Shown here piece after piece: positions 8,244 to 12,967 of a stretch of DNA of 12,967 nt. Under the pieces are notes generated by a model that was not told where the DNA came from, searched no databases, and saw nothing but the letters and a program-made list of their open reading frames with translations. This DNA comes from Prevotellaceae bacterium (GTDB lineage: Bacteria > Bacteroidota > Bacteroidia > Bacteroidales > UBA932). The stretch spans positions 1 to 12,967 of the forward strand of contig JAISDR010000083.1 of NCBI GenBank assembly GCA_031264645.1. The letters are read 5' to 3'. How positions within the stretch are numbered: the first letter of the stretch is position 1; the number at the start of each line of letters is the position of its first letter. The position numbers and the translations under genes are program-made.

Positions 8244-8639
8244 TTAATATACATAACATATAACTTCCCCGCCGATGTTCATTTCGCGGGCTTCCTTGTC
8301 TGTTATCACTCCCCTGGAGGTCGAAATGATCGCAACGCCAAGCCCGTTCAATACTCTGGGCATGGAATCCGCGCCTGTATAACGACGCAATCCGGGACGA
8401 CTGACACGCTTCAGGTGCTTGATCGCCGAATTTTTTGTTTCAGGATGATACTTCAAGGCTATTTTGATTGTGCCCTGTGGCTTGCTATCAATGAACTTGT
8501 AGCTCAGGATATAGCCTTTCTCGTGAAGAACTCTCGTGAGTTCCTGCTTGATCTTGGAGGATGGAATCTCCACTACTTTGTGATTAGCCCTAACCGCATT
8601 ACGGATTCTTGTCAGGTAATCTGCTATTGGATCAGTCAT
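8244..8639 (-). CDS. rpsH: 30S ribosomal protein S8, first gene of the cluster here
   Basis: S8 is a primary 16S rRNA-binding protein of the 30S body. Identifying features are the start [20 protein letters not shown], the [20 protein letters not shown] segment (79-98), and the C-terminal signature [20 protein letters not shown] (99-118). The length of 131 residues is normal. In most bacteria rpsN, rplE and rplX come just upstream. Here none of them follows and rpsH is promoter-proximal with a leader of about 115-120 nt. In E. coli, S8 is the translational repressor of the spc operon, so a structured leader in front of rpsH is notable, though I cannot show that S8 binds it. Confidence 0.98.
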   Translation of the reverse strand: MTDPIADYLTRIRNAVRANHKVVEIPSSKIKQELTRVLHEKGYILSYKFIDSKPQGTIKIALKYHPETKNSAIKHLKRVSRPGLRRYTGADSMPRVLNGLGVAIISTSRGVITDKEAREMNIGGEVICYVY

Positions 8640-8760
8640 TTTCTACTTATTACTTTTTAATTTTTATTCCGACACTCGAATACGGCGCCCGATATCCAAA
8701 TCTGTTTTTATTTTTATTTCCTAACCTAAATTCCCTTATCATCATTTCCGATAAAGGGAG
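8640..8760 (-). promoter_or_regulatory. structured 5' leader of the rpsH transcript
   Basis: Between the predicted start (about 8755-8760) and the rpsH ATG lies a leader of about 115-120 nt. Its first part folds into a stem: TCCCTT(T)ATC, from 8759 to 8750 on the minus strand, pairs with GATAAGGGA (8740-8732), nine pairs with one bulged U and a 9-nt loop. A second possible hairpin occupies 8697-8678, with CGG/CCG around a GCG triloop extended by AT pairs with one bulge. There is no T-run behind the first hairpin, so it is not a terminator. A 5'-terminal stem could protect the mRNA from 5'-end decay. No open frame of note lies inside. Confidence 0.5.
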
Positions 8761-8762
8761 CG

Positions 8763-8793
8763 CAAAGGTAGTTACTTTTTCATTACATCCAAA
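8763..8793 (-). promoter_or_regulatory. Bacteroidota-type promoter for rpsH operon
   Basis: On the minus strand TACCTTTG (8770-8763) is a perfect TAnnTTTG -7 element, and TTTG (8793-8790) lies 19 bp upstream as the -33 element. The sequence after the -7 element is GCGCTCCC, a GC-rich start region. This is the only good promoter match between the divergent HU gene and rpsH, and it explains how the shortened ribosomal cluster is still transcribed. Confidence 0.85.
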
Positions 8794-9120
8794 TATTTTT
8801 TGCAATTTATTTTAAAGATTTTGATTGTCAATCGTTTTCAATTGTAAAAAATATTCAGGAGAACGTTTTCTTTGCTTTGCGCTGACTTGAATCGTGATAT
8901 TTTGAGGATTTTTTTCGTCAAAATGCTGCGAGGGTGTATCACGAAATGCTGAAAAAGAAATCAGACGTGTAATTATCAGTAGTCTTATGGACGACATACC
9001 GGCAGAAAAATGACTGCTGAAAAAAATAAATTTTATCATAAATTACATTACTAAAACATATATTATCAGTCAATTCATAAATAAGTGCGGAAAAATTTTA
9101 TGGACAATGGAAATAAAAAA
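8794..9120. other. spacer between divergent promoters, with an inverted repeat
   Basis: These roughly 330 bp lie between the rpsH and HU promoters and contain no gene I can support. The clearest structure is a nested inverted repeat: TCGTGATA (8892-8899) pairs with TATCACGA (8937-8944), and directly inside it TTTTGA (8900-8905) pairs with TCAAAA (8918-8923). Together these give 14 pairs, with a 12-nt loop and 13 unpaired bases on the 3' side. A short palindrome GATTGTCAATC lies at 8823-8833. The repeat could be a regulator site or part of a small RNA, but no promoter or terminator flanks it. A weak 75-codon minus-strand frame (8812-9039) shows no family features. Confidence 0.4.
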
Positions 9121-9150
9121 TTGCTTATTCACAAAAAAACTGTAATTTTG
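9121..9150 (+). promoter_or_regulatory. Bacteroidota-type promoter for the HU-like gene
   Basis: TAATTTTG (9143-9150) is a perfect -7 element, and TTG (9121-9123) lies 19 bp upstream as the -33 element. As in the rpsH and map promoters, the next bases are CGC. Transcription should start near 9154-9158, about 35 nt before the start codon at 9191. Confidence 0.82.
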
Positions 9151-9190
9151 CGCGCATTAATTAATACTAAGTATAACTGTTAAAAAATAA

Positions 9191-9583
9191 ATGAATATGG
9201 CAGCACCATACGTTGTTCTCCCAAAAGGAAACCCGGGCAACCCGGACGCTCCGAAAAAGTACTACGCGCAGGCAAAGGCAAGAGGCGAAACGAATCTTAA
9301 AAAACTCGGCAGGGAAATTTCGGAAGGCAGCACAACGGTTAGCGATACCGATGTGATTGCAGTAATAAACGACTTGACAAAAGCCCTGAAACGTCACCTC
9401 GACAATGGTGAAATTGTACGTCTCGGAGATTTTGGCTCTTTTCAAATGGCAATAAGCAGCGAAGGAGCGGAAACAGAAGAAAAGTTCAACGCTTCGCTGA
9501 TTAAGGGCGGAAGAGTTACTTTCAGACCGGGCGCTGATCTGAAAGAAATGCTCGCAACTTTGAAGTACGAGAAGACAAAGTAA
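9191..9583 (+). CDS. HU-like (HU-HIG type) DNA-binding protein
   Basis: A 130-residue member of the HU/IHF superfamily in the form common in Bacteroidota, where a short extension (MAAPYVVLPKGNPGNPDAPK, residues 3-22) precedes the HU core. The core shows LKKLGREISEGSTTVSDTDV (36-55), the HU signature IVRLGDFGSFQM (75-86), a beta-arm region with SSEGAETEEKFNASLIKGG (89-107), and FRPG (111-114). Such proteins bind and bend DNA and act in the nucleoid; this protein's specific role is unknown. ATG at 9197 is an equally plausible start, giving 128 residues. It has its own promoter, is divergent from rpsH, and ends directly at an array of terminator hairpins. Confidence 0.9.
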   Translation: MNMAAPYVVLPKGNPGNPDAPKKYYAQAKARGETNLKKLGREISEGSTTVSDTDVIAVINDLTKALKRHLDNGEIVRLGDFGSFQMAISSEGAETEEKFNASLIKGGRVTFRPGADLKEMLATLKYEKTK

Positions 9584-9684
9584 AAGCCGGCGAGCTTTTT
9601 AAAAAAGCCCGCCTGCAAATTTTAAAAGCCCGCCGCCTTTTTCAAAAAGCAGGCGGGCTTTTGGGTAAAAGGCGGCGGGCTTTT
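9582..9684 (+). terminator. interlocked terminator hairpins after the HU-like gene
   Basis: Three inverted repeats follow the HU stop codon. The first is small, AAAAGC (9582-9587) with GCTTTT (9594-9599). The second has a perfect 14-bp stem, AAAAGCCCGCCTGC (9603-9616) with GCAGGCGGGCTTTT (9649-9662). The third has a perfect 18-bp stem, 9624-9641 with 9667-9684 (GCCCGCCGCC with GGCGGCGGGC, flanked by A4/T4). The arms of the second and third are interleaved (A1-B1-A2-B2), so they cannot both form as simple nested hairpins. B1 can also pair with A2 over AAAAGCCCGCC. Each stem has A- and T-runs on both sides, so the block may stop transcription in both directions. The segments at about 9652-9668 and 9674-9691 are near-identical direct repeats. 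Confidence 0.85.
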
Positions 9685-9765
9685 TGGGTAAAGCTGACGA
9701 GGATTTTAAAAACTTGAAATAAAGGAATATATATGACATAGAAAAGTAAAATTTGAGCTGACGCT

Positions 9766-9773
9766 TAATTTTG
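9766..9773 (+). promoter_or_regulatory. possible -7 element before the permease remnant
   Basis: TAATTTTG at 9766-9773 matches TAnnTTTG exactly and lies 49 nt before the remnant's ATG. The nearest upstream TTTG (9752-9755) is only 10 bp away, and no TTG occurs at the normal 18-20 bp spacing, so the promoter is at best weak. The 8-mer AGCTGACG occurs just upstream (9756-9763) and again at 9692-9699. Confidence 0.4.
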
Positions 9774-9822
9774 CAACCGACCGGTAATCTTATTAATTTT
9801 TTATTATTAATAAAAATGAATT

Positions 9823-10053
9823 ATGAAACTTGTATTTAGAAATTTTGTTTTCGTTTTAAAACGGTTTATAGCCGTCCCTCTGTCGTATATTATTGTCAGT
9901 CGCTGGCTTGAGAGTTTCGCATACAAAACTCCCATACTCTGGGAAATGTTTTTTGCAAGCGGTTTACTAGTATTCATTATCACGGCATTGACAGTAAGCT
10001 ATCAAAGCTATAAAGCCGCTGCCGCCAACCCTGTCGACGGGATAAAAGTTTAG
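9823..10053 (+). pseudogene. internally deleted FtsX/MacB-type permease remnant
   Basis: This 76-codon frame joins two recognisable ends of a much larger protein. Residues 1-15 (MKLVFRNFVFVLKRF) resemble the N-terminus of Bacteroidales FtsX-family ABC permeases of roughly 750-800 residues. Residues 16-76 resemble their extreme C-terminus, with PLSYIIVSRWLESFAY, one membrane segment (about 40-60) and the closing TVSYQSYKAAAANPVDGIKV. The first transmembrane segment, the large periplasmic domain and the other membrane helices are missing. The apparent junction is near 9868 and stays in frame. I read this as an in-frame deletion leaving both ends; a small functional membrane protein cannot be excluded. 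No ATPase gene lies beside it. The family assignment rests on remembered sequence patterns. Confidence 0.65.
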
Positions 10054-10195
10054 TCCCCTTGCCTCCGCCCGGCGCAGTGTTTTCGCATGTCTTTGCTGCG
10101 TCGTGATAAAATTTGGCTTTGCAAAATTCAGGAATAGATACTGCTTGCCAGCTTATAATCATCGCATAATTTCCCGCCCACGACTAGATCGCCGC

Positions 10196-10221
10196 ATAGA
10201 GACGCGAAACATCGTCTCTAT
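10196..10221. repeat. REP-like palindrome
   Basis: ATAGAGACG (10196-10204) pairs perfectly with CGTCTCTAT (10213-10221) around an 8-nt loop, CGAAACAT. From memory, AGAGACGCG...CGTCTCT palindromes are dispersed intergenic repeats in several phyla, so this is probably a REP-like copy. It lies in the 260-bp spacer between the permease remnant and the kinase. The spacer otherwise shows no gene and no clear promoter for the kinase; TATCATTG at 10274-10281 is a one-mismatch -7 candidate without a good -33 element. Confidence 0.5.
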
Positions 10222-10313
10222 ATACAAATTCCCTGTTCAAATATGAAATTCGGTTTATGTAATAAATAATCCTTATCATTGCCGAAAATTTTTTATAGTT
10301 AATTTCTATTAAA

Positions 10314-11324
10314 ATGAATTTGTTCGATAAACTTGCTTATAACAGGACAGCGCTGATAACAAGCATTGTAATGGGGGCGTTTATAATTTATCCAAATATA
10401 AACGAACTGTTTTGGCATCAGAAATACGATACCGAATTTCTGGTTGTTTTCGTTTTCAGATACTGCTTTTTCTGTATTTTGATATGGACGCTGCTTCTGG
10501 TAAACATACGCAAACTGAATACCCTTACATTCTCCAAACGGCTGCTAAAGACGCTGCTGTTGACCATTATGGCATACGGGATATATGCGTTCATATCTCT
10601 TGCGCTGCTGAGCAAGCATGTCGACTGCTTTACAGGGATTTTGCTGTTCCAGTTTGTCGTAACATGCCTGCTGTGTACTCTGACCGGATATGTTTACACC
10701 ATGTATAACGAGCAAAAGAACAGGGAACTGGAGATCGAACAGCTGAAAACCGAGAATTTGCAGAGCCGGTATAATGCATTGTCTTCGCAGGTGAATCCGC
10801 ACTTCTTTTTCAATTCCCTCAACAGTATAACCGCCCTGGTGCGCGAGGAAAAGAAAACCCAGACGCTGGAGTATATCCACAAATTGTCGGGGGTATTCCG
10901 TTACATCCTGCAAAGCGACAAAAAGGGGCTGGTCTGTCTCAAGGAAGAATTGGATTTTCTGGAGGCGTTCCTGTATATGTTTGAGGTACGTTATGCCAAT
11001 AAACTCCGTTTCTCGATAAGCGTTCCCGAAGAAAAACAGGAGCATCTGATGATTCCTGTTCTGTCCCTGCTGCCCGTGGTCGAAAATGTAGTGAAACACA
11101 ATGTTATCGACAGCGACAACACTATGGAAATTTCAATCGTGCTGAATGACAGGAACGAACTGATTATTTCCAATCCCATACACGAAAAGTTAGACATATC
11201 CAACTGTAACGGAATAGGACTGTCCAATCTGTCGGAGAGGTTTACAATGCTGACAGCAAAGAAAATAACAATATCAAAGGAAGACGGCGATTTTAAAGTC
11301 ATATTGCCGCTAACCACAGCATAA
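10314..11324 (+). CDS. LytS/YehU-type sensor histidine kinase, orphan
   Basis: A 336-residue membrane kinase of the His_kinase (PF06580) plus HATPase architecture. Four hydrophobic segments lie at about 13-32, 43-63, 79-99 and 106-128, and no large periplasmic domain is present. A short helical linker (about 131-155) leads to the dimerisation motif SSQVNPHFFFNSLNSI (157-172), in which His163 is the expected phosphate acceptor. The ATP-binding domain shows the N-box LLPVVENVVKHN (252-263) and the G-box NGIGLSNLSERF (299-310). Kinases of this type normally pair with a LytTR response regulator encoded next door. None follows here, and the next gene, 26 nt downstream, is a sugar isomerase homologue. 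A permease remnant lies upstream. The signal sensed is unknown. Confidence 0.92.
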   Translation: MNLFDKLAYNRTALITSIVMGAFIIYPNINELFWHQKYDTEFLVVFVFRYCFFCILIWTLLLVNIRKLNTLTFSKRLLKTLLLTIMAYGIYAFISLALLSKHVDCFTGILLFQFVVTCLLCTLTGYVYTMYNEQKNRELEIEQLKTENLQSRYNALSSQVNPHFFFNSLNSITALVREEKKTQTLEYIHKLSGVFRYILQSDKKGLVCLKEELDFLEAFLYMFEVRYANKLRFSISVPEEKQEHLMIPVLSLLPVVENVVKHNVIDSDNTMEISIVLNDRNELIISNPIHEKLDISNCNGIGLSNLSERFTMLTAKKITISKEDGDFKVILPLTTA

Positions 11325-11350
11325 ATAAATAATACTTTAAATGTTTACCA

Positions 11351-12772
11351 ATGAATAAAAAAATAAAAGTCGGGCTTTTTGGCGTAGGATTGGATACCTA
11401 CTGGTCTCAGTTTGACGGACTGCTTGACCGTTTGACAGGATATCAAAAGGAAATAGCAAGGAAAATGAGCGATCTCGGAGCCGAGGTAATCGACGCCGGA
11501 ATGGTGGATGCTCCCGAAAAGGCTCATGCGGCAGCCGCCCTGCTGAAACGTGAAGAGGTGGAAATCGTTTTCCTGTTTATTTCGACGTATGCCCTGTCGT
11601 CCACCATATTGCCCATAGTGCGGGAGACAGGCGTTCCTGTCATTATTCTGAATGTACAGCCAACAGCAGCTATTGATTATCAGGCCTTGAACTCCATGAA
11701 AGACAAGGGAAAGATGACCGGAGAATGGCTTGCACACTGTCAGGCATGCTCGTTGCCGGAATTTGCTTCGGTGCTTAACCGTGCAGGCATTGGCTACGAG
11801 ATTGTTTCGGGATATTTGCAGGAAGAATATGTATGGAAGGAGATCGGCGAATGGATAGACGCAGCCCGTGCAAAAGCAGGAATGAAACATAACCGCATGG
11901 GAATACTCGGTCATTACTATTGCGGCATGCTGGACGTATATACCGATACGACACTGCAATCGTCCGTCTTCGGGACGCATATTGAGCTGCTCGAAATGTG
12001 CGAATTGAAAGCATACAGAGACTCGGTTACAGACGAAGCCCTCGCAGCAAAATTGAAGGAGTTTGCCGAGCAGTTCGATGTATCGCCGCAGTGCGAAGCC
12101 GGCGAGCTGGAACGCGCCGCGCGTACCGCTGTTGCGCTTGACCGCTTGATTGCCGCTCGACAACTGGGCGCGCTGGCATACTATTACGAAGGATACAAGG
12201 GCAATGAATACGAAAACATCGTTACTTCGCTGATTGCGGGCAATACTTTGCTGACGGGAAAAGGGATACCTGTGGCAGGCGAATGCGAGGTCAAGAATGT
12301 ACAGGCAATGAAAATCATGTCGCTGATAGGCGCGGGAGGCTCTTTCTCCGAGTTTTATGCGATGGATTTCAATGACGATATTGTGATGCTTGGTCATGAC
12401 GGACCTGCTCATTTTGCTATTGCAGAAGGACGGGTTCAGTTAGTTCCCGTACCGGTGTATCACGGAAAGCCGGGCAAGGGTCTTTCCATTCAGATGACAG
12501 TGCGCCACGGCGATGTAACCCTGCTCTCGGTATGCGAAAACCGCAACGGAGTATTTCTTCTGGTAGCCGAAGGCGCGTCGGTACCGGGTCCGGTACTGGA
12601 AATAGGCAATACCAATAGCCGTTACCGTTTTCCGGTGGGAGCGCGGACATTTATTAACATGTGGTCAAAAGCGGGACCCTCGCACCATTGCGCTATAGGC
12701 ACGGGGCATGTGGCTGCAACCATCAGGAAACTTGCATATTTATTGAATATTCAAGTAATACAGATATGTTGA
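11351..12772 (+). CDS. L-arabinose/L-fucose isomerase family protein
   Basis: A 473-residue cytosolic protein of the AraA/FucI-like fold, which interconverts aldoses and ketoses using a divalent metal. The four residues that bind metal in AraA have counterparts: a Glu in [10 protein letters not shown] (Glu311 or Glu313), Glu334 in [10 protein letters not shown], His349 in [10 protein letters not shown], and His445 or His446 in [10 protein letters not shown]. Other family-like stretches are [13 protein letters not shown] (6-18), [11 protein letters not shown] (78-88) and [16 protein letters not shown] (417-432). The length fits the family. The substrate cannot be told from sequence, and no kinase, epimerase or transporter for a sugar pathway is nearby. 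The 26-nt gap suggests co-transcription with the histidine kinase. It ends 13 bp from the convergent peptidase gene. Confidence 0.88.
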   Translation: MNKKIKVGLFGVGLDTYWSQFDGLLDRLTGYQKEIARKMSDLGAEVIDAGMVDAPEKAHAAAALLKREEVEIVFLFISTYALSSTILPIVRETGVPVIILNVQPTAAIDYQALNSMKDKGKMTGEWLAHCQACSLPEFASVLNRAGIGYEIVSGYLQEEYVWKEIGEWIDAARAKAGMKHNRMGILGHYYCGMLDVYTDTTLQSSVFGTHIELLEMCELKAYRDSVTDEALAAKLKEFAEQFDVSPQCEAGELERAARTAVALDRLIAARQLGALAYYYEGYKGNEYENIVTSLIAGNTLLTGKGIPVAGECEVKNVQAMKIMSLIGAGGSFSEFYAMDFNDDIVMLGHDGPAHFAIAEGRVQLVPVPVYHGKPGKGLSIQMTVRHGDVTLLSVCENRNGVFLLVAEGASVPGPVLEIGNTNSRYRFPVGARTFINMWSKAGPSHHCAIGTGHVAATIRKLAYLLNIQVIQIC

Positions 12773-12785
12773 AAATTTTATTCGC

Positions 12786-12967
12786 TTAATATCCAAAAAT
12801 TTCTTCCTGCGTAAGTTTTCGAACTTTGCCCAGACTGTTCAGGAAGTTCATATCCATGTCATTTGTATCGCCAAGAATGCAGTACGTATACGGAATATTC
12901 TTCACATATTTCTCCTGGAAAGCCTTCACATCGTTCAAAGTCATATTCTTCACCTTTTCGAAAACAT
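12786..12967 (-). CDS. M16 family (insulinase-like) zinc peptidase, C-terminal end
   Basis: A 59-codon partial frame enters from the right edge and ends with TAA at 12786-12788. The residues include VKNMTLNDVKAFQEKYVKN, YTYCILGDTNDMDMNFL and the closing LTQEEIFGY. These match the extreme C-terminus of the long, probably periplasmic M16 peptidases of Bacteroidales, as I remember them. The HxxEH catalytic motif would lie far upstream, outside the window, so activity cannot be judged. The gene is convergent with the isomerase gene, with only 13 bp between stop codons and no visible terminator. Confidence 0.8.
   Translation of the reverse strand, partial: VFEKVKNMTLNDVKAFQEKYVKNIPYTYCILGDTNDMDMNFLNSLGKVRKLTQEEIFGY

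Noticed and set aside
8812..9039. 75-codon minus-strand frame in the divergent spacer
   Set aside because: It has an ATG and some hydrophobic N-terminal residues, but no family features and no good promoter, and its composition follows local AT-rich DNA. It would also run into the rpsH promoter region.
10545..11099. 184-codon minus-strand open frame
   Set aside because: Antisense to the histidine kinase gene, with no domain features of its own.
11325..11350. Search for a remnant of a response regulator between kinase and isomerase
   Set aside because: Only 26 bp are present, AT-rich and without any regulator-like coding; the regulator is simply absent here.
11345..12412. 355-codon minus-strand open frame
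   Set aside because: It is fully antisense to the isomerase gene, which has conserved catalytic residues; the antisense product looks random, with many Cys, His and Arg.
1..12967. CRISPR arrays, tRNA or rRNA genes, insertion sequences, retron- or toxin-antitoxin-like loci
   Set aside because: No regularly spaced repeats, cloverleaf sequences, transposase or recombinase motifs, or small paired toxin/antitoxin frames were seen on either strand.

Overview
The window comes from a member of the Bacteroidota, most likely the order Bacteroidales. Three things point there. Three intergenic spacers carry the phylum's promoter form, TAnnTTTG with an upstream TTG/TTTG about 18-19 bp away, and Shine-Dalgarno sequences are weak or absent. 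The ribosomal proteins are Bacteroidota-like: S4 and L36 lack zinc cysteines, and L17 has a long tail. The accessory genes (HU-HIG-type DNA-binding protein, FtsX-type permease remnant, LytS-type kinase, M16 peptidase ending EEIFGY) are also typical of the group. I cannot name a genus.

Layout. Positions 1-141 hold a REP-like hairpin and no gene. From 8639 down to 192 on the minus strand runs the downstream half of the S10-spc-alpha ribosomal cluster: rpsH, rplF, rplR, rpsE, rpmD, rplO, secY, map, infA, rpmJ, rpsM, rpsK, rpsD, rpoA, rplQ, closed by a strong intrinsic terminator at 142-171. rpmD and rpmJ are short but intact. One promoter precedes rpsH and a second lies between secY and map, so there are at least two overlapping transcription units. 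They supply ribosomal proteins, initiation factor 1, the SecY translocon core, N-terminal methionine removal and the RNA polymerase alpha subunit.

The cluster is cut off upstream of rpsH. The expected rpsN-rplE-rplX-rplN block is absent and replaced by a spacer of about 550 bp and a divergent HU-like gene. The rpsH transcript is predicted to start with a 5'-terminal stem-loop and a leader of about 115-120 nt.

From 9121 onward genes are on the plus strand: the HU-like gene with its own promoter, an interlocked set of GC-rich terminator hairpins, a 76-codon remnant of an FtsX/MacB-type permease that seems to have lost its middle, a second REP-like hairpin, a LytS-type histidine kinase with no response regulator beside it, and an arabinose/fucose isomerase-like gene 26 bp downstream. 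The window ends in the 3' end of a convergent M16 peptidase gene.

I found no convincing new defence or mobile system. The points most worth a second look are the split ribosomal cluster with its structured leader, the enlarged L17 (insertion plus acidic repeat tail), the interlocked terminators and the permease/kinase locus that looks partly eroded.
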